Assembly: GCA_903875215.1 (NCBI GenBank)
Contig: CAIQVH010000025.1
Location: 1 to 64,000, forward strand
Source of the DNA: an uncultured Anaerolineae bacterium
Lineage (GTDB): Bacteria; Chloroflexota; Anaerolineae; Anaerolineales; Villigracilaceae
Length of the DNA: 64,000 nucleotides
Direction: 5' to 3'
In this document: piece after piece, positions 43,632 to 54,997 of the stretch
Layout of the letters: every line of letters begins with the position of its first letter
Position numbering within the stretch: position 1 is the first letter of the stretch
Program-made: the position numbers and the translations under genes
Notes under the pieces: model-generated
Database searches by the model: none
The model's input: only the letters and a program-made list of their open reading frames with translations
Told to the model about the DNA's origin: nothing

Positions 43632-44903
43632 TTATTTGCCGCGCAATTCATCGGCGGCTTTGTGCAGTTCGGCGGCATTCTTCTGAATTTTCTTGACAGC
43701 CTTGACAGCATCATCCACGCCTTGGGGGCCGCAGCGAAAAACGGCCTCATCCAGCCAGACGGCTTCGTGTTCGCAGGCGCGTGTCGCTTCGGGCAGGTTC
43801 ATGTTCTTGAAGTCAAAATACTGCGGGAAAGCGCTCGGCACAGCCAGTTTCGATTTTTGTGGCTGGAACAGACTGTAATTGTGCATGGCTTCGTAGCCAA
43901 CCCAGCAATCGATGCCTTCCGCGTCAAGCGCCGCGCAAAGAACATCGTGCTCCACGCCAAAATCAGCGGGGTTGATGGCGAACACATAACGGTAGAACGA
44001 GCGGGTGGTGTGGCGCTCATCGCGTTTCAGCACACGCACACCGGGGATTTCGCTCAGGGCTTCATCCATGTAAGCCGCCATGGCTTCGCGCTGCCGGGCC
44101 TGCTCAGGGAAGCGCTCAATACCGACCAGCGCCAGGGCAGCCGCAATTTCGCTCAGGCGGAAGTTTCCGCCGACCTGGAATTCCAGCGAGTAGTCTTCTT
44201 CGCCGCCGCCCAGAGCATGAGGACGGCCGCAGTCGATGATGCTGGCGGCCTTGGCAGCCAGTTCGAGTGTTTTGCAGAGCAGGATGCCGCCCTCGCCGGT
44301 GGTCAGAGTCTTCGAGGATTGCAGCGAGAATGAGCCGAAATGCCCGATCGTCCCGGCGCCCATCCCCTGCCACCTGGCGCCATGAGCATGAGCGCAATCT
44401 TCGATCACAACCAGGTGATATTTTTCGGCCAGCACCATGATCGCATCCATATCGGCCATGTTCGAGCCAAGGTGCACCGGGATGATGGCCTTCGTCTTTG
44501 AAGTAATGGCTTTTTCTGCAGCACGGGGATCGAGGCAGTAAGTGTTCGGGTCCACATCCACGATGACGGGAACAGCACCAGCCGCCATCGGAGCGGAAGC
44601 AGTGGCCTGGAAAGTGTACGCCGGGACGATGACTTCATCCCCCCAGCCGATGCCGGCCGCCCTTAAAGCCACTTCCATCGTCACTGTACCATTCGCCATC
44701 GGAACAGCGTAACCACCGCCCTGCATCTCGGCGAACTTTTGGGCCAGTTCAGCAGTTTTGGGGCCAGGATACGGATATCCGCCCCAGCGCCCGCTTTTGA
44801 TGACTTCGGCCACGGCGTCGATATCCCGCTGATCCCAAACCGGCCACGGTGGATATGATTCGGCGCGGGATTTTGGCCCGCCAAGAATGGCTAATTCTGA
44901 CAT
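43632..44903 (-). CDS. DegT/DnrJ/EryC1 aminotransferase (keto-sugar or inosose type)
   Basis: This 423-residue PLP enzyme of the sugar aminotransferase family has the cofactor lysine in 'SLQSSKTLTTGEGG' and 'IEDCAHAHGA'. To my eye the 'SLQSSK.LT.GEGG' and 'TFQATASAPMAAGAVPV' blocks are closest to L-glutamine:scyllo-inosose aminotransferases (StsC type) and the related DegT group. It would transfer an amino group to a keto-sugar or keto-cyclitol, or run in reverse in catabolism. ATG 44903 follows AAAGGAG. It lies 13 bp after the GH4 gene. Confidence 0.85.
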   Translation of the reverse strand: MSELAILGGPKSRAESYPPWPVWDQRDIDAVAEVIKSGRWGGYPYPGPKTAELAQKFAEMQGGGYAVPMANGTVTMEVALRAAGIGWGDEVIVPAYTFQATASAPMAAGAVPVIVDVDPNTYCLDPRAAEKAITSKTKAIIPVHLGSNMADMDAIMVLAEKYHLVVIEDCAHAHGARWQGMGAGTIGHFGSFSLQSSKTLTTGEGGILLCKTLELAAKAASIIDCGRPHALGGGEEDYSLEFQVGGNFRLSEIAAALALVGIERFPEQARQREAMAAYMDEALSEIPGVRVLKRDERHTTRSFYRYVFAINPADFGVEHDVLCAALDAEGIDCWVGYEAMHNYSLFQPQKSKLAVPSAFPQYFDFKNMNLPEATRACEHEAVWLDEAVFRCGPQGVDDAVKAVKKIQKNAAELHKAADELRGK

Positions 44904-44916
44904 AGGTAAATCTCCT

Positions 44917-46263
44917 TTAATTTTCGAAAAATCTCGGCAAGTATTGCCGGTTGGCATCGAGTAATTCTTTTAACATTTGCCTGGCCTGCGAGAGGGTCAA
45001 GCGGCTGGAAAGCGGATCGCCAAGCAGCACCTGCAAGGCCAGATCCCAACTACCCGTCAGGGCGGCTTCGACGGTCATTTCCTGCTGGCGAACATGGTGT
45101 TCCAGCACGTTCTGGAGCCCGACGGGAAGTTCGCCCGTTGTCATGGCGCTCACACCAGTCGAGTCAATCACGCCAAAGGTTTCCACAATGGCCCCGTCTG
45201 GCAGGTTGGCAATTTGACCAGCGTTTGGCAGGTTCATAATGCCGACATATTCTTCACCGCTGGCCACCGCCCGCAGGATTTTATTGGCGGCCTCGGTGGA
45301 TTCGGCGCGCATAAACGGTTCCAATGGCAGTTCTCCACGCAAAGCCAAGTCGATCTGCTGTTTGTCCTCAGCTTCGAGGGCCTGGCGGTCGGCAATGCTG
45401 GTCAGGCGCAGGCCGTACTCTGCGCCCCAGCCAGTGGCTTCGTTGATAAAATGCGGGAAAAACTCGGCAATATGGCGGTCACCTGCAGCGGGCAAGGCGC
45501 CATACACCTGAAACAGAGCGGCCTTGACCCGCGCCCGGTCAACAAACACCGAGGTATCATCTGCGTCAACAACCATCTCACCACTCAAGATTTTTTCTAC
45601 CAGCGCAGGGATTTCGTCCCAAACCCGGCGCCCGCCAGCATACAAATCGGTCAGCCAGATCAGGTGATTGACTCCGGCCACCCTGGCCTGGATCTGCCCC
45701 GCTTCAATCCCAAAAATCTGCGCCAGCTTCTCACGCACACCAATCCACTCATGACACAGGCCGACCGTACGATTTGGGATACTACGGGTCAGGCACAGCG
45801 CCCTGGTCAGGGTGGTCATCGGGTTGGTATAGTTCAGAAACAGGGCATTCGGGCAGAGTTCATTCACTTTTTCTGCAATCTGCACCACCACCGGGATATT
45901 TCTCAAGGCGCGCGCCAACCCGCCGGGGCCGGTGGTATCGCCCACCGCCTGGCGAATGCCAAAGCGGGCCGGGATCTCCAGGTCGGGGCGCATCGCTTCC
46001 AGCCGCCCGGTGGTAATAGTCAGGATGACGTAATCCGCATCCCGCAGAGCTTCCTCCAACACCAGCGTTTTCTCCAGCTGGTAATCCAACCGAAAATCGG
46101 CGCACATCTTTTGTGCCAGCGCAAATACCCGTTCCAACCGTTCGGGCAGAATATCGTGCAAAACAATGGTCGCGCCGCGTAATTCAGGCGTGATGAAAAA
46201 ATCGCGCAAGAAAGTCGGCCCCCAGGAATAAGAGCCGCCGCCGATGATGGTGATTTTGGTCAT
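44917..46263 (-). CDS. GH4 family glycosidase (NAD+/Mn2+ dependent)
   Basis: This 448-residue protein has the N-terminal NAD-binding motif 'IIGGGSYSWGP', the metal-binding 'GLCHEWIG' and 'GVNHLIWL'. GH4 enzymes cleave alpha or beta glycosides through oxidation at C3 and elimination. The 'CHEW' form suits the alpha-galactosidase or alpha-glucuronidase branches; I cannot decide which. It overlaps the ceramidase-like gene upstream by 4 bp. Confidence 0.9.
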   Translation of the reverse strand: MTKITIIGGGSYSWGPTFLRDFFITPELRGATIVLHDILPERLERVFALAQKMCADFRLDYQLEKTLVLEEALRDADYVILTITTGRLEAMRPDLEIPARFGIRQAVGDTTGPGGLARALRNIPVVVQIAEKVNELCPNALFLNYTNPMTTLTRALCLTRSIPNRTVGLCHEWIGVREKLAQIFGIEAGQIQARVAGVNHLIWLTDLYAGGRRVWDEIPALVEKILSGEMVVDADDTSVFVDRARVKAALFQVYGALPAAGDRHIAEFFPHFINEATGWGAEYGLRLTSIADRQALEAEDKQQIDLALRGELPLEPFMRAESTEAANKILRAVASGEEYVGIMNLPNAGQIANLPDGAIVETFGVIDSTGVSAMTTGELPVGLQNVLEHHVRQQEMTVEAALTGSWDLALQVLLGDPLSSRLTLSQARQMLKELLDANRQYLPRFFEN

Positions 46264-47432
46264 AACAAGCCTTTTACAGCTCTCATCACCCTGGGCCCAA
46301 TTTCCTTGCCGATGGAATTGGTTTCTTCGTAATGCTGACCGGGCTTGAAAGGATTCCAGGGATATTTAAAATCCTCGGCTGGCAGGATGTACCCGAACCA
46401 GCCATTTGCCAGCCCGATCACCCCCGCCACCCGCGCGCCTGCTCCCAGGCAACGAGCCTTGATTTCCAGCCCAAGCTTTGGCAGCAATTCCCCCGGCACC
46501 GTTGCCAGCCACAGGTCGCCGATTTTGATCAGGTTGACTTCGCTGTTCACGTTCCCCTGCTGGTCGCGCACATCAGGCAATAACTTGCGCCAAAAGGCGA
46601 ATTTATACAACGGATTGGTCAATTTTGCCCCGAATCTGGCTTTCTGAATGGAAATGTCCTCGGCTGGCATGACTTCTGCGAGTTCGAACGTTTCCAGGCC
46701 GGCATGCGCCAGGGCAAGTCCCATTTCCTGGCATTCTTCAAAGGAATGATCGACCACATCCGGGGTCATCATCCCGCCCAGCGCACCGGAGAAGAAAATG
46801 CAAGGTGCGCCCGTCCGCTGTTCGACCCGCGCGCAGAGAACCCCGGGATAATCGCTGGTGATGTGCGGGTTATGCTCCCACAGCACTTCAGGGTGACAGG
46901 GGAAATTGAATAATGATGCCAACGGCCGGCCATCTGCGCCCAGAAACTGCAAAACGGTTAATTCTTCATCCAGAATTTCCGGGTTGCGGGCGTTTTTTAC
47001 GACCCCGCGCACAAACACCGATCCGCTTTTGAAGCTGGAGACCGGTTGCAGAGCATGAATCGCGCCGAGCAGGGTATCTGCCACCTTTTGGCGGAGTTCC
47101 GTCAGATAGGCTTCATCCACGCCGCGAGTTTTGTCATCTGGCCCCCACAGCCCGGCTGTATCCGGGCCATGATGGGTATGGGTGGCGGCGATGACGATCT
47201 GCAGGTCGGGTCGGTTGACCTGGCGAATGATCTGTTCGACATCCGGGGTGAAGAGCCCGATCAGATCTACGGAACAAAGGATCAGGGTCGTTTGTTCCGT
47301 GGAAACGGCCAGGGCGCGGGCAAACAAATCGTCGTGGACGGATTCTGCGCGGCGGTTGTGTCCAAATCCCGCCAGGTAGACGAGGCTTTTCAGCGAGGGG
47401 GTGATGACGGTTTGGGCGTATCCAATTTTCAT
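46260..47432 (-). CDS. Neutral/alkaline ceramidase N-domain-like hydrolase
   Basis: This 390-residue protein resembles the N-terminal catalytic domain of neutral ceramidase: 'ATHTHHGPDTAG' (zinc ligands), 'FNFPCHPEVLW' and 'SDYPGVL'. It lacks a signal peptide and the C-terminal domain, so it is not a typical secreted ceramidase. Members in sugar operons have unknown function, but a zinc amidase or deacetylase acting on an N-acyl sugar would fit this cluster (inference). It overlaps GH4 by 4 bp. Confidence 0.8.
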   Translation of the reverse strand: MKIGYAQTVITPSLKSLVYLAGFGHNRRAESVHDDLFARALAVSTEQTTLILCSVDLIGLFTPDVEQIIRQVNRPDLQIVIAATHTHHGPDTAGLWGPDDKTRGVDEAYLTELRQKVADTLLGAIHALQPVSSFKSGSVFVRGVVKNARNPEILDEELTVLQFLGADGRPLASLFNFPCHPEVLWEHNPHITSDYPGVLCARVEQRTGAPCIFFSGALGGMMTPDVVDHSFEECQEMGLALAHAGLETFELAEVMPAEDISIQKARFGAKLTNPLYKFAFWRKLLPDVRDQQGNVNSEVNLIKIGDLWLATVPGELLPKLGLEIKARCLGAGARVAGVIGLANGWFGYILPAEDFKYPWNPFKPGQHYEETNSIGKEIGPRVMRAVKGLL

Positions 47433-47560
47433 GGTGCGAACTCCTCTGCGTTCTCAATTCTCCGTGCGCAGGCGATGCAGCCTTCGAAACCGGCCTGTGC
47501 TCAGGCTGGTGAGTGCAAATATGATTCAGGTCTTGGTGCTGGTCTGAAATTCGGGAGGGG

Positions 47561-48535
47561 TCATCTGAGCGCCGCTTTCTGGATGAGGTCATCCTCCCAC
47601 TGCAGTTCGTCGGAATTGGGTATGCGCCCTTCGCGTTCCATCGCTTCGAGGACCTGGCTCATGCCCTGCTGCAAGGTGACCTGCGGCTGGAATTCAGGCA
47701 CATCACGGAAGAGTTTTTCGGAGGAGTAGTAGATGTGGTGGGCGAAAATTTCCTCGCAAATGCCAAAATCGGGGACCTTGAGCCGCTTCAGGGTCTCAAA
47801 GGGAACGCCAACCAGCCGGGTTTCCTTTCCCAGGATTTTCCCGGCCAGGCGGTGATAATCTGCCCAGGTGGTGTAACCGCGGTTGACGGCGTTGTAGGTC
47901 TGGCCGAGGGTGTGTTCTTTGCCAATCACGCCGACAAAGGCGCGGGCAATGTCATCCACATGCAGGTGCTGGTGCAAGGCATTACCATCGCCGCAGACCA
48001 GGATGGGTTTGCCCTTGCGGATGCGGTCAATCCACTGGAAATCCCAGCAGACCTGGCGCACCATGCCCTGCACCGGGCCATAGGTGGTGGAAGGCTTGAG
48101 GATCACGACGGGGAATTTTTCGGTGTGCCAGGCGGCCAGGTAGAGATCATCGGCGGCGGCTTTGTTGCGTCCGTAGCCGGTGATGGGGCGCAGGGGATGA
48201 GTTTCATCGGCGGGGAAATAATCGTATTGGATGCCGTAAGTGCATACAGTGGAAGTCTGCACGAACCAACCCACGCCCCGGAAAGCGCGCACCGAGGAAG
48301 CGGCATCTTCGGCGCTGAAACAGATCATGTCAATGGCCGCGTCGAATTTTTCAGCCTGCATCAGGCTCTCGAAACGGGAACGATCGTTGCGGTCGATTTG
48401 TATCAGCCGCGCACCCGGGTGAATGGAGCGGGATTCGCCACGGTTGGCGCACACTACCTCGTGGCCTTTTTCCAAAAGAAGTTTGACAATAGGCTGGCTG
48501 ATGTTACCGCTGCCGCCGACGATACCGATTTTCAT
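47561..48535 (-). CDS. NAD-dependent epimerase/dehydratase (extended SDR)
   Basis: This 324-residue protein has the Rossmann motif 'GIVGGSGNISQP' and the catalytic Y-x3-K in 'GYGRNKAAADD'. It should oxidise/epimerise a sugar or nucleotide-sugar hydroxyl. ATG 48535 follows CAGGAG; a frame from 48556 would add seven residues. It lies 88 bp after the Gfo/Idh gene and 128 bp before the ceramidase-like gene, so it may have its own translation signals. Confidence 0.85.
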   Translation of the reverse strand: MKIGIVGGSGNISQPIVKLLLEKGHEVVCANRGESRSIHPGARLIQIDRNDRSRFESLMQAEKFDAAIDMICFSAEDAASSVRAFRGVGWFVQTSTVCTYGIQYDYFPADETHPLRPITGYGRNKAAADDLYLAAWHTEKFPVVILKPSTTYGPVQGMVRQVCWDFQWIDRIRKGKPILVCGDGNALHQHLHVDDIARAFVGVIGKEHTLGQTYNAVNRGYTTWADYHRLAGKILGKETRLVGVPFETLKRLKVPDFGICEEIFAHHIYYSSEKLFRDVPEFQPQVTLQQGMSQVLEAMEREGRIPNSDELQWEDDLIQKAALR

Positions 48536-48623
48536 AAGGTCTCCTGAATGGCGCAATGCAGCACCTTGAGCGCTGCGCTCAAAAAACGAATGTCATTGTA
48601 ACGCGGCTGGATGGTCTCCCGGG

Positions 48624-49622
48624 TCATTGGAAGTGCACCGCCAGCCCGGTGCGGCTCGACTCGTAGGCCGCCTGGACAATTTTCATATTCACCAGACCTT
48701 CCAACCCGCCGGGAACCGGAGTCTGGTCAGACTGAATGCAGGCCAGAAAATAAGCCATTTGCGCATCGTACATGCTTTGCGGACAATGCTCCTTGCGCGG
48801 GAACTTGAAGCCGGATTTGACTTCATCCACCTTTTGCGCTGCGTCATTGGGGAGCAGCAGGCGTGTCGGAAACAGCTGGCCGAACCCTTTTTCGCCGTAA
48901 AGCTGGGTCCCGGCTTCCGGGCCGTCGCTATAGGGCTGCCACCAGCCCGACTCTATGTAGGAGGTTGTGCCGTTGTCCCATTCCACCAGGATTACGCCGG
49001 TATCGTCGACATCATAATCCTTGTAATGCGTACCGATTTTGGCATACACACTCACCGGCTGCGGGTCACCGAGCAGGTAACGGGCCGTATCCAACGCATG
49101 AATGCCCATATCGGCCAGCGCGCCTCCACCGGCCAGCGCCTTCTGGGTGAACCAGCCGGCCGGGCCCCAGTTGGAGTGCACCCCATAGCCTTTGGTGCGG
49201 ATGATTTTTCCCAGCCGCGCGGCCTGCGCTTTGAGCCAGTTCACATCCTGGTCAAAACGCCAACAATGCGCCACCATCAATTTTGCGCCGCTTTTGGCAC
49301 TGGCCGCCAGCATTTTTTCAGCCTCAGCGACGCTCATGGCCATGGGCTTTTCCACCAGCACGTGCACCCCGGCCTGCAATGCGGCAATAGCCTGCGGCGC
49401 GTGCAAAAAGTTTGGCGTACCAATCACCAGCGCATCCACGCCGCCCGCCGCAAGCATCTGCTCCACAGTTTCATATTGCTGCTTGATGCGGAACTTTTTG
49501 CCAAACGGCACGACTTTCTCGACAAACTTTTCAGCCACCGCGGCCAACTCCGCACCGTTGTTGCGCGCGGCCTGGGCATGAATATTGATAATGTACCCGG
49601 CTCCAGCAAATCCAATTTTCAT
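48624..49622 (-). CDS. Gfo/Idh/MocA-family oxidoreductase
   Basis: This 332-residue protein has the N-terminal Rossmann motif 'GFAGAGYIINIHAQAA', the 'VEKPMAMS' (EKP) motif and a C-terminal alpha/beta domain. The family oxidises sugars or cyclitols (for example myo-inositol 2-dehydrogenase). Its ATG overlaps the end of the preceding gene by 4 bp, so it is co-translated with the glycerol-1-phosphate-dehydrogenase-like gene. Confidence 0.92.
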   Translation of the reverse strand: MKIGFAGAGYIINIHAQAARNNGAELAAVAEKFVEKVVPFGKKFRIKQQYETVEQMLAAGGVDALVIGTPNFLHAPQAIAALQAGVHVLVEKPMAMSVAEAEKMLAASAKSGAKLMVAHCWRFDQDVNWLKAQAARLGKIIRTKGYGVHSNWGPAGWFTQKALAGGGALADMGIHALDTARYLLGDPQPVSVYAKIGTHYKDYDVDDTGVILVEWDNGTTSYIESGWWQPYSDGPEAGTQLYGEKGFGQLFPTRLLLPNDAAQKVDEVKSGFKFPRKEHCPQSMYDAQMAYFLACIQSDQTPVPGGLEGLVNMKIVQAAYESSRTGLAVHFQ

Positions 49623-50583
49623 CGCTCCTCCAGTGTGTGCGCCAGCCCAAAGGCCAGACCGTGCTTTTTACAATAGGATGGCAGATTCTTGAGGGTTTTC
49701 GCCGTTAAATCGGCCGGAATTCGATCGAGCGGGATGCGACAGGCCCTCAGCGCAGATTCATACCGTTCTGTAGCCTGTCCCTGCAACCGGGACATAAGCA
49801 TAATCCCTGGCCCCACCAAATCGCCATGCGGCCAGCCGTGACCGGTGTAGTTTTCGGCACAATAAGCAAAATAATGCTCACTGCCTTCCTCCGGGCGGGC
49901 ATGTCCCACCTGGTTGCAGAGCTGCACTTCCATCGCCAGGCAATCGTAAAGCGTTTTCAGCCCTTCCTGGTCGCCGCGCCCGGCCGCCGCGGCACAATCG
50001 AGCACTCCATTCAGGATGCTCTGGGCGTTTTCATACACCCAGGGGATAAATTCCATCCCAGGTGGGTTTTGGCCACGCTCGTGGGCGAACTTCCAATCCC
50101 ACGAACCGGTGGCAATCGACATCACATCGGTAATCCCGGCGGCGCGGATGTGCGCCGGGGCGGCAGCAATCACGTCAAGGTCGAGGATAAGAGTTTCAGG
50201 GACTTTGGTTTCGATGTAATAGACACAGCCATCGCGGCGGATGCCGGATGCGGCAGTGATGAAAGCGTCCACCGAGAGGGCGGTCGGCAGCACGGTCAGC
50301 GGCAGATTTAATTTCCGGGCCATGTACTTGGCTGCATCAGCCGTCAACCCGCCGCCAACGGCGTAGACAATTTCCATTTCTGGAGTGCTGCTGGACGATA
50401 GAAGGAGGTCCCAGGCTGCGGGGGTTGCTTCGGTCACGTCGAGCATGGCAACCACATTCAGCCCGCGTAAGTGTCCTTTCACGGCATTCCAGGCCGGCGT
50501 GGAGGTGATCAGCAGGGCAGGACGTTTTTCATCGACTTCAGAGAAAGGCATGAGATGCACGAGAGGAAGGTTTGGTAATTTGT

Positions 50584-50587
<4 letters not shown>
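49619..50587 (-). CDS. Glycerol-1-phosphate dehydrogenase-like Fe-ADH family enzyme
   Basis: This 322-residue protein resembles EgsA/AraM enzymes: the NAD-binding 'VGGGLTADAAKYMA' and 'LPTALSVDAFITAASGIR', and metal ligands around 'GITDVMSIATGSWDWKFA' and 'TGHGWPHGDLVGPG'. It is about 20-80 residues shorter than most. The fold is shared with 3-dehydroquinate and 2-deoxy-scyllo-inosose synthases, so a cyclising role cannot be excluded. It overlaps both neighbours by 4 bp. Confidence 0.8.
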
Positions 50588-52328
<1,741 letters not shown>

Positions 52329-52470
52329 TCACATCGCGTGAAGACCACGGCCCGGGTGACGGAAAACAGGTATGGCAGTGAGTGCTTCAGGATCATCCAT
52401 CTAATGAATATCCAGGTGGCAGCGCGGCGTCGGCATTCAGCGCTGGTTCGCGCTGGGAGACGAGGATCGT

Positions 52471-53478
52471 CTACTCACATCCACACGATTGGCGGATCAC
52501 CAGTTCGGTGGGGAGTAGTACTTCGGCTTCGCAGGGTTGGTTGCGAAGGCATTTGACCAGGAGCTGCACGGCAGTCCGGCCAACCTGCTCAATGGGGGCG
52601 CGCACCGTAGTCAGGGGCGGGGAAATGTAACGGGAAAAAGGAACATCATCAAAACCGACGACCGACACATCCTGCGGTACCGAGCGGCCGGCCTGTTTGA
52701 GCGCGGCAATCACGCCCACGGCGGCGTCATCATCCCCGGCAAAGACAGCGTCAAACTCCACCCCATCCAACAGCAGGTTTTCAATTGCATCGCCGGCTTC
52801 CACTTCATCAAACCCGCCACTGGCGATCAAGGCCGGATCAAAGGCAATGTTGTGAGCCTGAAGGGCTTCTCGATAGCCGCGCTCACGCCAATGCGAGTCT
52901 TCGTGATTTTCAGGGCCTTGCAGGTAAACGATACGCCGCCGGTGGTGGACTTCTATCATATGGCTGACCAGCATTTCAGCCCCCGACTTATTTTCGACTG
53001 TGACGAAGGGATAGGGACAATCGGGTGGCGGAGTCTGATGCAGGAGAACCACCGGAAATTCGCGCTCGTAATACCGGCGCAAACTGGCTTCATCCATGCT
53101 GCCGGCAAAGATAATCAATCCATCGACACTGTGCTCGCCAAAACGTACAGATGCCTGTTCATTCTGCCGCGAGTAAATCAGGAGGTCGTACCCCGCTTCG
53201 CGCACGCCCGCTTCAATCCCTTTCAACATGGGTGGGAAAAACGCTCCGCTGATTTCCTGCAATAAGACACCAATCATATTGGTACGGTTCATCACCAGCT
53301 GGCGCGCCGCCGGGTGTGGAGAAAATCCCAGTTGATCAATGGCCTCGCGGACTCGCTGCGCGGTTTCCGGGGCCACCACAGCCGTGCCATTCAGTACGCG
53401 GCTGATGGTGGAAGGCGATACCCCGGCCAGTTTGGCAACTTCAATGATGGTGGCAGGACGATGTTGTTTTGGGCTCAT
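52471..53478 (-). CDS. LacI-family transcriptional regulator
   Basis: This 335-residue repressor has an N-terminal helix-turn-helix ('TIIEVAKLAGVSPSTISRVL') with the hinge 'NPH..AR' counterpart 'SPHPAARQL', followed by a periplasmic-binding-protein-like effector domain (about 65-330). A perfect palindrome TGAAAACGTTTTCA lies next to the -10 box of its own promoter, and an identical promoter/operator precedes the sugar ABC transporter. It should repress both until the sugar binds. A remnant of a second, similar lacI is found at 60004-60080. Confidence 0.95.
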   Translation of the reverse strand: MSPKQHRPATIIEVAKLAGVSPSTISRVLNGTAVVAPETAQRVREAIDQLGFSPHPAARQLVMNRTNMIGVLLQEISGAFFPPMLKGIEAGVREAGYDLLIYSRQNEQASVRFGEHSVDGLIIFAGSMDEASLRRYYEREFPVVLLHQTPPPDCPYPFVTVENKSGAEMLVSHMIEVHHRRRIVYLQGPENHEDSHWRERGYREALQAHNIAFDPALIASGGFDEVEAGDAIENLLLDGVEFDAVFAGDDDAAVGVIAALKQAGRSVPQDVSVVGFDDVPFSRYISPPLTTVRAPIEQVGRTAVQLLVKCLRNQPCEAEVLLPTELVIRQSCGCE

Positions 53479-53484
53479 AAGTCA

Positions 53485-53542
53485 CGAAAAGGTTTTCTGA
53501 AAACGTTTTCACTATTCTATGGGTTTTGCAGCGGCTTGTCAA
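53485..53542 (-). promoter_or_regulatory. lacI promoter and operator
   Basis: On the minus strand TTGACA (53537-53542), a 17-bp spacer and TAGAAT (53514-53519) are followed at once by the palindrome TGAAAACGTTTTCA (53498-53511), with a second, imperfect site GAAAAGGTTTTC at 53486-53497. The 43 bp at 53485-53527 are identical to 60104-60146. Confidence 0.9.
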
Positions 53543-53643
53543 GGACTGGGCGCCAGGCGAGCGAATGCGCGCGACAGTCATCAAAACCACGCTGAATGCA
53601 CCCTAGCTACTGCGTAAAGAAGTTCGCTCAGTGTTCCCTGACC

Positions 53644-53669
53644 ATCCCCTCCCCCGAGGGAGAGGGGAT
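53644..53669. repeat. GC-rich palindromic repeat (intergenic copy)
   Basis: ATCCCCTCCCCC and GGGAGAGGGGAT form a hairpin related to the copies inside GH36 and hsdM. It lies between the CDF gene and the lacI promoter. The remaining ~230 bp of this gap hold no gene. Confidence 0.7.
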
Positions 53670-53719
53670 ATGCCAAAATATCGGGCGAAAACCTTCAACC
53701 GTGGAAACGCCACAACCGG

Positions 53720-54913
53720 TCAGGCAGTCGCAGTCGCAGAGATCTTCGGCATCACATGATGCTCGGTGTGATGGTGGTGATTATTCGTCCGCTCGCACTC
53801 GCACGGGTCAACATGCACCGTCACATCCACCAGCGCGGGCAGGATGTGGAACAATTCGTGGCGCACTTCCTCGGCGATGTGATGGCTTTCGTGCGTGGGC
53901 AGTTCGCAATCCACGGTGATGTGCAGTTCAGCGCGCTGACGATGCCCCACCCAGCGGATGGCGACATCGTGCACCGACAGCACACCTTCCACAGCTTCGG
54001 CGGTGTGCTCGACTCGATGCGTGATCTCCGGATCAACCGCGTCCATAATGCGGTAGTACATGTCGCGGGCCGAATTCCAGACGATGACCAGGATCGCCAC
54101 GCCGATGAGAATGCCGATGATGGGATCAAACAACGGGAACCCGAGCCAGACGCCAATCGCCCCGGCCAGCACTGCCAGCGAGGTGAAACCGTCGGTGCGG
54201 GCGTGGTAGCCATCCGCCACCAGCGCGGCGGAGCCAATCTGCTTGCCGATGTTGATGCGGAAAATCGCCACCAGTTCGTTGCCGAAAAAGCCGATAATCG
54301 CGGCGGCGGCCACCCAGCCCAGGTTGGTAATCGGTTCGGGGTGGATGATTTTCATCACGGCCTGGTAAATCGCTTCCAGCGCGCTGAACAAAATCATCAG
54401 GACGATAATCACGCCCGCAATATCCTCGGCGCGGCCATAGCCGTAGGTGAAGCGCCTGTCGCGCGCGCGGCGGGCAAGCGTGAACGCCAGCCCCAGCGGG
54501 ACAGCCGTCAGCGCATCTGAAAAATTGTGGATGGTATCGGCCAGCAGCGCCACGCTGCCGCTGATGTAGACAATCACCACCTGGAAAACGGCGGTAATCA
54601 GCAGCGCGACCAGCGAAACCTTCACCGCCCAGATGCCGCGGTCGGTCGCCAGGGCGGCATCCAGCGCGGCTTCGTGATGCCCGTGCGAATGCGGCATGAT
54701 GGCGTGCTGGATTTTGGCCCACAGGACATCATGGGAATGGTCATGGCCGTGTTCGTGGTCGTGGTCATGTTCGTGGTCGTGGTCGTGGTCATGTTCGTGG
54801 TCGTGGTCATCGTGCCCGTGCGGGTGGTCATGGTCGTGACCGTGGTCATGATGGTGCTCATGTTCCTCATGAGCGTGCTTTTGTTCGTTCTCGTTCTCGT
54901 CGTGATGTCCCAT
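53720..54913 (-). CDS. Cation diffusion facilitator with long His-rich N-terminus
   Basis: This 397-residue metal/H+ antiporter has six membrane helices with metal ligands in 'LADTIHNFSDAL' and 'VADGYHARTDGF' (HxxxD pairs), and a cytoplasmic C-terminal domain. The first ~60 residues are nearly all His, Asp, Glu and Gly ('HDHEHDHDHDHEHDHDHEHG'), a metal-binding tail. The C-terminus carries a second His cluster ('NNHHHHTEHH'). Zn2+ (or Co2+/Ni2+) efflux is likely. It follows the GH5 gene on the same strand but has no evident link to sugar use. Confidence 0.93.
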   Translation of the reverse strand: MGHHDENENEQKHAHEEHEHHHDHGHDHDHPHGHDDHDHEHDHDHDHEHDHDHEHGHDHSHDVLWAKIQHAIMPHSHGHHEAALDAALATDRGIWAVKVSLVALLITAVFQVVIVYISGSVALLADTIHNFSDALTAVPLGLAFTLARRARDRRFTYGYGRAEDIAGVIIVLMILFSALEAIYQAVMKIIHPEPITNLGWVAAAAIIGFFGNELVAIFRINIGKQIGSAALVADGYHARTDGFTSLAVLAGAIGVWLGFPLFDPIIGILIGVAILVIVWNSARDMYYRIMDAVDPEITHRVEHTAEAVEGVLSVHDVAIRWVGHRQRAELHITVDCELPTHESHHIAEEVRHELFHILPALVDVTVHVDPCECERTNNHHHHTEHHVMPKISATATA

Positions 54914-54997
54914 CGGGGGCCTCCAAAAATAAGATGTGGAGGTTATAGGGTTATCTTTTTATCGCGGGAGACCCTCAACCATCGACCCGCTTCGTAC

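Noticed and set aside
44977-46182. 401-codon plus-strand frame opposite GH4
   Set aside because: Antisense shadow; the minus frame has complete GH4 motifs and operon overlaps.
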